Origin: Agromyces sp. ISL-38 | GTDB lineage: Bacteria; Actinomycetota; Actinomycetes; Actinomycetales; Microbacteriaceae | Length of the DNA: 39,864 nt | NCBI RefSeq assembly: GCF_018613935.1 | Contig: NZ_JAGGPF010000016.1 | Coordinates: forward strand, 1 to 39,864 | Direction of reading: 5' to 3' | In this document: one piece after another, positions 18,833-27,342 of the stretch | Position numbering within the stretch: the stretch's first letter is position 1 | Layout of the letters: each line of letters begins with the position of its first letter | Notes under the pieces: model-generated | The model's database searches: none | The model's input: the letters and a program-made list of their open reading frames with translations, nothing else | Told to the model about the DNA's origin: nothing | Program-made: the position numbers and the translations under genes

Positions 18833-18850
18833 GCGCGGCGGCGCTCACCG
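18827..18850 (+). terminator. Hairpin at the end of the LLM oxidoreductase gene
   Basis: CGGTGAGCGC and GCGCTCACCG form a perfect 10-bp stem with a GGCG loop, overlapping the TGA stop. There is no T-tract. It separates the oxidoreductase gene from the RamB-type gene. Confidence 0.65.
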
Positions 18851-18882
18851 GCCGGCCGATTCGCAACTCGGAGAAATTTCGC

Positions 18883-18899
18883 GGTTCTTCTGTTTGCAG
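18883..18899 (+). promoter_or_regulatory. GGTTCTTCTG/TTTGCAG box before the RamB-type gene
   Basis: GGTTCTTCTG (18883-18892) is followed directly by TTTGCAG (18893-18899), 30 nt before the start codon. The first word also occurs in the inverted repeat upstream of aceA, and the second matches the GTTTGCAGG box upstream of aceB. This fits autoregulation by the encoded regulator. Confidence 0.45.
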
Positions 18900-18928
18900 C
18901 ATCCGCTCGGCCATGTGACCATCGAGGA

Positions 18929-20443
18929 ATGGTCATCGCCGATCGCACCGCCCAGACGGCTCTCGCAGCCGCCCCTCTCGCGCCTTCGGGTGCCGACGAC
19001 CGCGGGCCCGACGAGGTCGACGCGCTCACGCTCGGCCGCCGCATCCGTGAGCGCCGCACCGCGCTCGGCATGACCCTCGGCGAACTCGCCACGGCGATCG
19101 ACCGCGCACCCTCGCAGGTCTCGTCGATCGAGAACGGCAAGCGCGAGCCGCGCCTCTCGATGCTGCGCACGATCGCCCTCGCGCTCGGCACAAGTGTCGA
19201 TGAACTGCTGCGAACGGATGCCCCGAGCCAACGCGCCGCACTCGAGATCGCCGTCGAGCGCGCCCAGCGCGGGCCGGTCTTCGCCGCGCTCGGACTCCCG
19301 TCGTTCCGCGTCGGCAAGGCGTTCAATGACCAGACGCTGCAGACCATCCTCACGCTGCACAACGAGATCGATCGCCTGCACCGCGAGCGTGCAGCGACGC
19401 CCGAGGAGGCACGTCGCGCGAACGCCGAACTGCGTGCCGAGATGCGCGCTCGCGACAACTTCTATCCCGAGCTCGAGGCGAAGGCGGCCGAGTTGCTCGA
19501 GGCCGTGGGGCACGCCGGCGGGCCGGTCTCCCACCAGCTCGTCGCCGACATGGCGAGCCACCTCGGCTACTCGCTGCACTACGTGGGCGACCTGCCGCAC
19601 TCGACCCGGTCGGTCACCGACAAGCGCCACGGCCGCATCTACCTGCCGACCCAGCAGTCGCCTTCACGCGACTCCCGCTCGCCGATCCTCCAGGCCCTCG
19701 CGAGCCACATCCTCGCCCACGAGGAGCCGAGAAACTATGGCGAATTTCTGCGCCAGCGCATCGAGACGAACTACCTCACCGCCGCGATCCTCCTGCCCGA
19801 ACAGGCCGCCGTGCGTTTTCTCACCGAGGCGAAGAACCTGCGGCGCATCTCGATGGAGGAGCTCCGCGACGCGTTCGCGGTGTCGTATGAGACGGCCGCG
19901 CACCGCTTCACGAACCTCGCGACGGCTCGCCTCGGCATCCCCGTGCACTTCATGAAGGTGCACGAGTCGGGCACGATCATCAAGGCCTACGAGAACGACG
20001 CGGTGCGCTTCCCTTCGGATGCGTTGGGTGCGGTCGAGGGAACGACCGTGTGCCGCAACTGGACGGCCCGCACGGTGTTCGACGTCGAAGACCGCTTCAG
20101 CCCCTGGTACCAGTACACCGACACCCCCTCGGGCACGTTCTGGTGCACGTCGCGCATCGAGAAGGCCAAGGAGGGCGAGTACTCGGTGTCGGTCGGCGTG
20201 CCGTTCGAGCACGTCAAGTGGTTCCGTGGCCGCGAGACCTCGCATCGCGCCGTGTCGCGCTGCCCCGATGAGACCTGCTGCCGTCGCGCCCCCGGTGCGC
20301 TCGCCGAGCGGTGGGCCGATCAGTCCTGGCCCGCGGCGCGCACGCCCACCTCGCTGCTCGCGGCGTTGCCGACGGGTACCTTCCCAGGTGTCGACCAGAC
20401 CGAGGTGTACCAGTTCCTCGAGGCGCACGCGCCGCGCGGCTGA
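18929..20443 (+). CDS. ramB: RamB-family XRE regulator of acetate/short-chain acyl metabolism
   Basis: The 504-residue protein begins with an XRE helix-turn-helix at about 35-90 (GRRIRERRTALGMTLGELAT, then DRAPSQVSSIENGKREP). It continues with a helical linker and an ImmA/IrrE-like region (about 185-290, including TNYLTAAILLPEQAAVRFL), and ends with the conserved C-terminal domain containing CPDETCCRRAP. This order is that of RamB and related short-chain acyl regulators, which in Corynebacterium control aceA and aceB. The HExxH motif of active IrrE peptidases is degenerate here (HILAH), so it is likely a sensor rather than a protease. The ATG at 18929 has no clear ribosome binding site and may be leaderless. 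Shared boxes link it to the aceA/aceB region 5-7 kb away. Confidence 0.88.
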   Translation: MVIADRTAQTALAAAPLAPSGADDRGPDEVDALTLGRRIRERRTALGMTLGELATAIDRAPSQVSSIENGKREPRLSMLRTIALALGTSVDELLRTDAPSQRAALEIAVERAQRGPVFAALGLPSFRVGKAFNDQTLQTILTLHNEIDRLHRERAATPEEARRANAELRAEMRARDNFYPELEAKAAELLEAVGHAGGPVSHQLVADMASHLGYSLHYVGDLPHSTRSVTDKRHGRIYLPTQQSPSRDSRSPILQALASHILAHEEPRNYGEFLRQRIETNYLTAAILLPEQAAVRFLTEAKNLRRISMEELRDAFAVSYETAAHRFTNLATARLGIPVHFMKVHESGTIIKAYENDAVRFPSDALGAVEGTTVCRNWTARTVFDVEDRFSPWYQYTDTPSGTFWCTSRIEKAKEGEYSVSVGVPFEHVKWFRGRETSHRAVSRCPDETCCRRAPGALAERWADQSWPAARTPTSLLAALPTGTFPGVDQTEVYQFLEAHAPRG

Positions 20444-20450
20444 GCAGGGG

Positions 20451-20470
20451 CGCCGCCTCGCGAAGCGGCG
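20451..20470. terminator. Weak bidirectional hairpin between convergent genes
   Basis: CGCCGC and GCGGCG flank an 8-nt loop that itself contains TCGCGA. It lies in the 100-bp gap between the RamB-type gene and the convergent glycan operon. Confidence 0.4.
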
Positions 20471-20543
20471 ATATCCGGATGGCGCTTCCTGGCCATTGTG
20501 CTGGCCTCGCAGGCCGCCCGGCCCGCCGAGGAGTGGGCGGCGA

Positions 20544-22256
20544 TCAGACCAGATCGATGCGAAGACTCGACTCCGCCGTCGTCGAGCCCGACAGAAGGAG
20601 GCGCGTTCCCTCGATGGAGTCGTTGCCGCCGAGATAGCCGAACATCTCGCCCTCGTCGAAGTTGGGCGGCAGATCGTCGAAACCAGAGGCCGTGATCGAG
20701 GCACGGGCGCCGAGGCCCGCAACCTCGGCCGTTCGCCCGCGAAGCCACCAGCCGGTGCCGAATGGCTCGGCTCCGTTCACCGTCAGCTCGCCGTCGAAGA
20801 CCAACTCGACGGCGTAACGGGTGGCAGCGCCGTCGAACGAGAAGTCGAGGCTCACCCCCGCGTCGTCGATGACGGCGGTCACGGTCGTGCGCAGCGACAT
20901 CGGGTCGATGGCGCGGTTCTCGAAGTCCATCGACGCGAAATAGCGCCCGTCCGACACCGGATCGGACAGGTCACGGGGTGCGTCGGGCACGAGCGGCTCG
21001 TAGTAGCCGGAGCTGCGTGTCTCGCGCAGCACCGCGCCGTCGGGAACGCGTTCGAGGCGATCGGGGCGGATGCAGCCCATCGAGAAGAAGGTGGGGGCAA
21101 GGCGCACGGAACGGAGCACCATGGCGCCTCGGCGCGCTCTCACAAGGGTCGCCGAGTTGGAGAGCCCCGACGCGATGCGCCCTGTCTTGGAGAAGTCGCT
21201 GCCCGCGAAGATCGACGCGGAGACGTGTCCTCGGCGCATCCGCAACAGGCGACTCACGGGGTAGAACGCGTCCGTTTCGACCTGCGCATCGGTGGCCTCC
21301 GGCAGTCGACCGCCGATCTCCGGGTGCCGAACGAGTTCGGCGAGGTGGCGACCCGGGTGAACGAGCCCGCGCCGCACGATGTCCACGGCGAGGCGGGCGA
21401 GATCAGCGTCACCGTGCGCGATCGCCAGCTGGCGAATAGGTGAGAGGAACAGTTCGACGTCATAGGCGAGTCTCTGGTCCTGCCGTCGGGAGTGCACGTT
21501 CTCGACTTCGCCATCGTCTTCGACGAGGTGCGCGTACGCCCGCAGGTTCCGCAGCACGACATCGCGCAACTCGGGCCTGCCCAGATCGCGGGCGATGGAG
21601 AGAAGGCTGGGGTTCGTGACCTCGGCCGCGTAGATTCCGCTTCGCTCCGAGTACAGGCCATCGGCATCGATGTCGATGCCCTCGGCAAGCCAGAGCTCGG
21701 CCCGCGCACGCAGGCGCTCGTCGGGCCACAGGACGTTGAGGCCCGCGATCGCGCTCGCCACCTCCCAGCGGTGATTCGGGGTGTGCACCCCTCCAGTGGC
21801 CAGGGCGGGAGCAGCGCGAAGCGCGATCCGCTCGAGGACCTGCCGGATGTGCGACCACCCGACCTGAACGTCGTCACTGCCGCCATCGATGAGTGAGACA
21901 CAGGAGCAGAGGTCATTGATCGTGAAGGCGGTGTCCGGCGGCGAGTCGATATTGCCCTCGCTCGAGAACAGCCCACTCGGGCCCTGCATGGTCACCAGAC
22001 CATCGGCCATGATGCCGGCGGACTCCCGTCGCGAGGCCGTCTCGTCTCCCGGCATCGCGATATCGGTGGCGACGAGCACCAGGATGCCGCGCATGAGTTC
22101 GCGATGCCCGAAGCCCTCGATTCCCTCCGCGGCCAACTCAGCCAGTTCGGCCGCCTGCGTGCGGGAACCGGCGATGACGGCCGAGATGTAGTCGTCGTCG
22201 AGTGGTTCCGCGCCGAGGCCGAAGACCTCACGCTGTTGGTCCGTCAGCATGCTCAT
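20544..22256 (-). CDS. Uncharacterised 570-residue protein, last gene of the mannosidase operon
   Basis: I do not recognise a named family. Residues about 1-330 are helical with motifs reminiscent of (alpha/alpha)-toroid carbohydrate enzymes (TAFTINDLCSCVSLIDGG, TPNHRWEVASAIAGLNVLW, DADGLYSERSGIYAAEVTNP, VENVHSRRQDQ). These are rich in His, Asp, Glu, Arg and Trp that could line an active site. The C-terminal part (about 350-570) is beta-rich, with GTGWWLRG and an Asp/Gly-rich ending, like the sandwich domains of heparinase-type lyases or glycosidases. There is no signal peptide, so it acts in the cytoplasm. Its ATG overlaps the stop of the GH38 gene by 4 bp, so the two are co-translated and probably work on the same oligosaccharide. 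A glycosidase or lyase role is inferred only. Confidence 0.8.
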   Translation of the reverse strand: MSMLTDQQREVFGLGAEPLDDDYISAVIAGSRTQAAELAELAAEGIEGFGHRELMRGILVLVATDIAMPGDETASRRESAGIMADGLVTMQGPSGLFSSEGNIDSPPDTAFTINDLCSCVSLIDGGSDDVQVGWSHIRQVLERIALRAAPALATGGVHTPNHRWEVASAIAGLNVLWPDERLRARAELWLAEGIDIDADGLYSERSGIYAAEVTNPSLLSIARDLGRPELRDVVLRNLRAYAHLVEDDGEVENVHSRRQDQRLAYDVELFLSPIRQLAIAHGDADLARLAVDIVRRGLVHPGRHLAELVRHPEIGGRLPEATDAQVETDAFYPVSRLLRMRRGHVSASIFAGSDFSKTGRIASGLSNSATLVRARRGAMVLRSVRLAPTFFSMGCIRPDRLERVPDGAVLRETRSSGYYEPLVPDAPRDLSDPVSDGRYFASMDFENRAIDPMSLRTTVTAVIDDAGVSLDFSFDGAATRYAVELVFDGELTVNGAEPFGTGWWLRGRTAEVAGLGARASITASGFDDLPPNFDEGEMFGYLGGNDSIEGTRLLLSGSTTAESSLRIDLV

Positions 22257-25200
22257 GCGCCTTCCCTCGCCCGAAACTCCTCCGCCGGCCGGATCCGTAG
22301 TGTCACGATCTCGAACGGTCGCAATTCCAGGTGGAATTCGCCGCCGGAGCGCTCAGGCCGAGGGTCGATGCCCTCTTTCAGCCGTTCGAGTAGATCGACG
22401 AGCCTGCACGATGCGACCGGGAAGGCGGCCGCGATCAACACGGCCGATCGCCGTCCTTCGCTCTCGTAGAGCCGCACGATCACGTCGCCCGAGCCATCTG
22501 CGGCGAGCTTGATCGTCTCGGCGATCACCGATGTCGTGCCAGAAACGGTCGGCGGGAGCGCGCTGACGAGGGGCTGCGGAACCCGGGCGCCGCGCACGAT
22601 CCGCCCCGGGGCATCCGCAGATCGACCCGCGCGAATCGCGTCGGAGATCCCGGGAGCCACGGTGAGAGTGCTCGTGACGGAGTGCAGGCCCTGGTCGGCG
22701 TCAGGGTCGGGAAACCTCGGAGCGCGCAGCAGCGACTGACGCACCACCGTGAGTACTCTGCCGTCGGTCACCTCGCGCGTCACGTCGTGGCCGTAGACGC
22801 CATCGTTCGAAATGGCCGCCCCGAAGTCGGGTTCGCCCACGTGCACCCAGCGGTGGGCGCACACCTCGTAACGGGCCGCATCCCAGGAGGTGTTGGCGTG
22901 CACGGGCCGGGATACATGACCGAACTGCGTCTCGTATGAGGCCGCCGCCGCGTGCACATCGAGCGGAAAAGCCAGCTTGAGCAGCTTGCGACGCTCATGC
23001 CAGTCGATCTCGGAGCGGATGCGAACGGTTGGCTCGGCATCATCGAGCTCGATCCGCTGCACGATGCTGCTCGCACCGAACTCGCGCCGCACGATCACGG
23101 CCTCGCCGTCTCGTGAAACGGCTCCGTCGCGGAGGTCGCGCGCGGTGGCCCGATACGAGGCGTCGAGGTCCCAGGCGTCCCACTGGTTCGGCTCGTCCCT
23201 GTGCAACTGCAGCAGATTGGCCGGCCGGTATTCGGCGATCAGCTCGCGACCGGTCGTCTTGTCGAGCATGCGAGTGATCGTGCCGTCGCTGCCGACGACC
23301 ACGGAGACGAGGTCGTTCTCGAGCACGATGCGCCCATTGTCGTCGCGGACGGTGACGTCGGAGCGACCCGAATCGGCATCGATGGCCGTTTCGGCGTCGA
23401 GAAGCACGCCCGCTCGTGCAGGAATCCCCCGCATGACGACGGGGGCGGCGTTCACGGCGATCCGCTGAAGGCCATCGCCCGTCAGCTCACGCAGGGCCGT
23501 CTCGATGATCCTCTCGGCCCGCTCGGTGGTCTCGGCATGGCTCGCCTCGGCCTCGCGGTGCACCCAGGCGATCGCCGTCCCGGGAAGGATGTCGTGAAAC
23601 TGTAGCAGGAGCACTGCCCGCCACAGCTCGTCGAGTTCCTCGCCGGGGTAGTGCGCTCCGGTCAGCAGGGTTGCGGCGGAAGCCCAGGTCTCCGCCTCGG
23701 CGAGCAGCCGCTCATTCCGACGGTTTCCGCGCTTGGTGCGTGCCTGCGAGGTGAAGATGCCCCGATGGAATTCGAGGTACATCTCTCCCGACCACACGGG
23801 AGGGTCGGTGTACTCGGCCTCGGCGTCGACGAAGAAGTCGTGCGCTGTGGCGAAGCGCAGCCGCGGGGATCCCTCGAGGTCGGACTGCAGCCGGCCGGAG
23901 GCCATCATGTCGCGGGTGGGGCCTCCGCCTCCGTCGCCGTAGCCGAAGGGCATCAGCGATGTCGTCGCCACTCCGTGGTCGCTGAAGTTGCGGGAGTCGC
24001 GAGCGAGTTCCGTGGGGCGCATGTCACCGCTGTAGGTGTTCACGGGTGGAAAGTGGGTGAAGATGCGCGATCCATCGATCCCCTCCCAGAGGAACGAGTG
24101 GTGCGGCATCGCGTTGGTCTCGTTCCAGCTCATCTTCTGGGTGAAGAACCAGCGCAGCCCGGCCTGGCGAAGCAGCTGCGGGAGGCTCCCCGAGTAGCCG
24201 AACGAGTCGGGGAGCCAGCCCACGTCGGCGACCCGGCCGAACTCCTCCTGGAAGAAGCGCCCTCCCTCGAGCAGTTGGCGGGCGAGCGATTCGCCGCTCG
24301 GCATCGTCACATCGGATTCGACCCACATGTTGCCGACCGGAACGAAGCGTCCTTCGCGCACGCGCTCGGCGAGCCGGGAGAACAGCTCGGGATCCGCATC
24401 TCGCACCCAGGCGTACTGCTGTGCCGACGAGCAGGTGAAGTTCAGGTCGGGATCGCGGTCCATCAGGTCGAGTACGTTCGAGAAGGTGCGGATGCACTTG
24501 CGCACGGTCTCCCGGGTCGGCCAGAGCCATGCGGAATCGATGTGAGCATGGCCGGTCGCGACGATCCGGTGGGCGGAGTGGGCGGCCGGCGCAGCGAGGA
24601 CCGGCTCGAGCACCGCGCGGGCGGCGGAAACCGTGCCAGCGAGGTCGTCCGGATCGAGTGCGTCGAGCGCCCGGTCGAGGGCCACAAGGATCGTCAGCCG
24701 TCGAGGGTCGGCGGCGCCCAGCTCGGCCATCAGACCGCGGAGGACGCGGAGCTCGCGCTCGAGCGACTCGAGCTCGACGTCGACCAGCCGCAGCTCGAGG
24801 CGACCCAGGGTGTACAGGGTTCCGGAGGGGGCCGTGAGGCTGTCGCCGAACGGTGTGGGGGCGAAGGCGAGCGGGCCGGAGAAGTCGTCGCCACCCGAAA
24901 GATCGGGGTTGGAAGCCGCCTCCACATAGAACTCGATCGTCTCACCGGGCGACGCGTCGAGGTTCACGTGGTGGTTGCGCGGCTCCAGTCCCTTGACCGC
25001 GCGTCCGGCTGGGGTGCGCACGAGTCCCTCGCACTGGAAACCAGGCTTGGACTGCGAGAAGCCCAGGTCGAGAGAGAGCTCCGTTCGGAAGTGCTCCTGC
25101 CCCTCCGGCCAGTGCCCAGGCACCGCGCCGACGAGGTGGAACCAAGTCGTTCCCCACGCCTGCCCCCACTCGGTGCCCCGACCCGAGGCGGTATACGACG

Positions 25201-25351
25201 CCTGCCTCGCCTCGGCGAACGGAACGGGTTCGCCGGGGGCTGTCCAAATACCGACCTCCATGGGCAACGATTCTGCGACGATCGCCGGCGGCAGGAATTC
25301 ACTGAGGAACCGATCGACGCGGCCGGCAGTCTTCTCTCGATCACGATGCAT
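22253..25351 (-). CDS. GH38 alpha-mannosidase
   Basis: The 1,032-residue cytoplasmic enzyme removes alpha-linked mannose from oligosaccharides. Residues about 1-240 are an N-terminal beta domain. The GH38 catalytic domain follows, with the zinc-binding HID triplet in GHAHIDSAWLWP (His270, Asp272) and the likely nucleophile Asp382 in WLPDSFGYSGSLPQ. QKMSWNETNAMPHHSFLWEG, FGYGDGGGGPTRDM and HYPGEELDELW, then a large C-terminal beta-sandwich, complete the family pattern. Length is typical of bacterial members (about 1,000). No signal peptide is present, so substrate must be imported by the adjacent ABC transporter. The ATG at 25351 has only a weak ribosome binding site. It lies 42 bp after the second permease gene and overlaps the downstream gene. 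Confidence 0.95.
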   Translation of the reverse strand: MHRDREKTAGRVDRFLSEFLPPAIVAESLPMEVGIWTAPGEPVPFAEARQASYTASGRGTEWGQAWGTTWFHLVGAVPGHWPEGQEHFRTELSLDLGFSQSKPGFQCEGLVRTPAGRAVKGLEPRNHHVNLDASPGETIEFYVEAASNPDLSGGDDFSGPLAFAPTPFGDSLTAPSGTLYTLGRLELRLVDVELESLERELRVLRGLMAELGAADPRRLTILVALDRALDALDPDDLAGTVSAARAVLEPVLAAPAAHSAHRIVATGHAHIDSAWLWPTRETVRKCIRTFSNVLDLMDRDPDLNFTCSSAQQYAWVRDADPELFSRLAERVREGRFVPVGNMWVESDVTMPSGESLARQLLEGGRFFQEEFGRVADVGWLPDSFGYSGSLPQLLRQAGLRWFFTQKMSWNETNAMPHHSFLWEGIDGSRIFTHFPPVNTYSGDMRPTELARDSRNFSDHGVATTSLMPFGYGDGGGGPTRDMMASGRLQSDLEGSPRLRFATAHDFFVDAEAEYTDPPVWSGEMYLEFHRGIFTSQARTKRGNRRNERLLAEAETWASAATLLTGAHYPGEELDELWRAVLLLQFHDILPGTAIAWVHREAEASHAETTERAERIIETALRELTGDGLQRIAVNAAPVVMRGIPARAGVLLDAETAIDADSGRSDVTVRDDNGRIVLENDLVSVVVGSDGTITRMLDKTTGRELIAEYRPANLLQLHRDEPNQWDAWDLDASYRATARDLRDGAVSRDGEAVIVRREFGASSIVQRIELDDAEPTVRIRSEIDWHERRKLLKLAFPLDVHAAAASYETQFGHVSRPVHANTSWDAARYEVCAHRWVHVGEPDFGAAISNDGVYGHDVTREVTDGRVLTVVRQSLLRAPRFPDPDADQGLHSVTSTLTVAPGISDAIRAGRSADAPGRIVRGARVPQPLVSALPPTVSGTTSVIAETIKLAADGSGDVIVRLYESEGRRSAVLIAAAFPVASCRLVDLLERLKEGIDPRPERSGGEFHLELRPFEIVTLRIRPAEEFRAREGA

Positions 25352-25393
25352 GGCGGGGTGGGGCTTCTCTCAGTGAGGAGGGCCTGGCGAGGA

Positions 25394-26287
25394 TCAGTCG
25401 CGCAGCCCCGTGTTGATGTCCGAGCTGGTGATGTATTTCTGGAACACGAGATAGAGCAGAACGAGCGGGATCATCGAGATGACCGACGCGGCGAGGAGGA
25501 TCACCCAGTCGATGTTCTGCGAGCCGATCAACGTGCGCAGGGCGATCTGCAAGGTGAAGTTCTTCGGATCGCTCAGGATGATGAGCGGGAAGATGTAGTC
25601 GTTCCAACGCCACTGGAACGAGATGATCCCGAGCGTCAGCATGATGGGGCGGGCCAGCGGCAGCATGATCCGGAAGAAGATCGTGAGTTCCCTCGCACCG
25701 TCAATTCTCGCCGCGTCGAGCAGCTCTTGGGGAACCGTGATGAAGAACTGCCGGAACATGAACACGCCGGTGGGCGTGAGGATTGAGGGGAGGATCACTC
25801 CGAGGAGCGAGTTGTAGAAACCCAGGTCGCGCACGACGGTGAAGGTCGGGTTCAGGATGACCTCGCCGGGCAGCATCGTCATCGACAGGATGCAGAGTGC
25901 GAGCACCGACAGCCAGGGGGCGCGGTACTTGGCCAGGGCGTAGCCCGCCGTTGCGCAGAAGAAGACGGTGAGAACAGTGGTGACGCTCGCCACGAGCATC
26001 GTGTTGCCGAAGAAGCGCACGAAGTCGAGTCGTTCCCAGGCCCGCACATAGCCGCCGGCTGTCCACTCCCTGGGCAGGAAGGAGAGCGGATAGGTGAAGA
26101 GTTCGCCTCCCCCCTTGAACGACGAGAGAAGGAACCACAGCAGCGGGAAGGCGACGAGGATGGCCAGGACCCAGAGCATGGTGGTCGGAAGTATGGAGCG
26201 GCGGAACTCGCCGGACTTCCGGCGCTTCAGCGGTCGCGGGGCGAGACCCGACAGGGATGCCGTGGGGGAGGAAGTCGAGGTCGCCAT
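25394..26287 (-). CDS. Carbohydrate ABC transporter permease (MalG/MsmG type)
   Basis: This 297-residue inner-membrane protein has about six helices. The first is TTMLWVLAILVAFPLLWFLL. The coupling EAA-like loop LLDAARIDGARELTIFFRI binds the ATPase, and the protein ends in YLVFQKYI, usual for the G-type permease. It pairs with the F-type permease encoded just upstream: TAA of that gene and ATG of this one share one base, giving translational coupling. No ATPase gene is present nearby, so a shared MsiK-like ATPase encoded elsewhere is expected, as in many actinobacterial sugar importers. Confidence 0.93.
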   Translation of the reverse strand: MATSTSSPTASLSGLAPRPLKRRKSGEFRRSILPTTMLWVLAILVAFPLLWFLLSSFKGGGELFTYPLSFLPREWTAGGYVRAWERLDFVRFFGNTMLVASVTTVLTVFFCATAGYALAKYRAPWLSVLALCILSMTMLPGEVILNPTFTVVRDLGFYNSLLGVILPSILTPTGVFMFRQFFITVPQELLDAARIDGARELTIFFRIMLPLARPIMLTLGIISFQWRWNDYIFPLIILSDPKNFTLQIALRTLIGSQNIDWVILLAASVISMIPLVLLYLVFQKYITSSDINTGLRD

Positions 26288-27246
26288 TACGAATTGGCCT
26301 TCCGGCTGATCGCGATCTGGAGGAGCGCGATGATCATCAGGATTACGAGGAGAACCATCGAGGCCGCGCTTGCGTAGCCCACATCCGACTGGCCGAAGCC
26401 GGTCTTGTAGATGTACTGCACGATCAGCTGGTTCGCTGTGCCCGGGCCACCGTTGTTCAGTGCCTGGATCATCGCGAACTCCTTCATCTGACCCAGGGTC
26501 ATCAACAGGACGACGAGAACGGATGTCGGGGCGATGCCCGGAAGGGTGATCGAGACGAAACGCTGCCAGGCGTTGGCGCCGTCGAGCTGGGCGGCTTCGT
26601 AGTAGGAGGTCGGCACGTTGTTGATGGCCGCGATGAACAGGAGCATGTTGAAGGCGGCGCCGGCCCACGACGACGCCAGGATCACCACCATGAGCGAGAG
26701 GTTCGCGTCAGACGACCACGGGACCGCGCCACCGCCGAGCGAGGTGATCACGAAGTTCACGAAGCCGAAGTTCTCACCGAACATCCAGCGCCAGATGACT
26801 CCGGTGACGATGGGCGACACCAGCCACGGCAGGAAGAAGATGATGCGGGCCGCCGTTTTCCCGCGGGCCCTCAGGTTGGTCAGGGCCACCGCGAGGGCGA
26901 GGGACAGGGCGTAGCCGAGGGGAACGGAGAAGGCCGTGTAGATGAAGGTGCGTCCGAGCGCCGCGTAGAACGTCGGATCGCTGGCGAGCCTGGTGTAGTT
27001 GTCGAGGCCGATGAATGTCATCGGTCCGAAGCCGCGGTACGAGGTGAACGAGTAGGCGAGCCCGAGAATGCCCGGCCACAAGAAGAACAGGGCGAAAAGC
27101 ACGATGACTCCGGCCGAGAGCAGCAGCGGGGTCAGGCCGTATCGGCGTCGGGGTCGGCGTCGATGAGGGGGCTTGTAGCCGGTGCCGCTCAGGACCGACG
27201 AATCCGCGGCCGCGGGGCTGGCGACGCTGTGCATCGTGCTGGTCAT
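26287..27246 (-). CDS. Carbohydrate ABC transporter permease (MalF/MsmF type)
   Basis: The 319-residue membrane protein starts with a basic cytoplasmic tail (HRRRPRRR) and a first helix (LLLSAGVIVLFALFFLWPGI). The CUT1 permease pattern YSFTSY, GLDNYTRL, FFLPWLVSPIVTGVIWRWMF and the EAA loop YYEAAQLDGANAWQRFVSI follow. It would form the channel together with the G-type permease. GAGGAGAG lies just before the ATG. The gene follows the solute-binding protein gene after a strong hairpin. Confidence 0.93.
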   Translation of the reverse strand: MTSTMHSVASPAAADSSVLSGTGYKPPHRRRPRRRYGLTPLLLSAGVIVLFALFFLWPGILGLAYSFTSYRGFGPMTFIGLDNYTRLASDPTFYAALGRTFIYTAFSVPLGYALSLALAVALTNLRARGKTAARIIFFLPWLVSPIVTGVIWRWMFGENFGFVNFVITSLGGGAVPWSSDANLSLMVVILASSWAGAAFNMLLFIAAINNVPTSYYEAAQLDGANAWQRFVSITLPGIAPTSVLVVLLMTLGQMKEFAMIQALNNGGPGTANQLIVQYIYKTGFGQSDVGYASAASMVLLVILMIIALLQIAISRKANS

Positions 27247-27304
27247 GGTCTCTCCTCGGGAGGGCGGGTCTGTGCGGTCATCGGGGGCTGTCGGATGCGG
27301 CCGG

Positions 27305-27337
27305 CGTCCCGGTGCGCCTCATCGGCGCACCGGGACG
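27305..27337 (-). terminator. Strong hairpin between solute-binding protein and permease genes
   Basis: CGTCCCGGTGCGCC (27305-27318) and GGCGCACCGGGACG (27324-27337) form a perfect 14-bp stem with a 5-nt loop, directly after the binding-protein stop. Such intercistronic hairpins in sugar ABC operons usually protect the binding-protein mRNA and reduce read-through into the permeases. There is no T-tract. Confidence 0.75.
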
Positions 27338-27342
27338 GCAGC

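Noticed and set aside
23651..25786. Plus-strand open frame of about 710 codons
   Set aside because: Antisense to the GH38 gene, whose catalytic motifs are all present on the other strand; the frame crosses gene borders.
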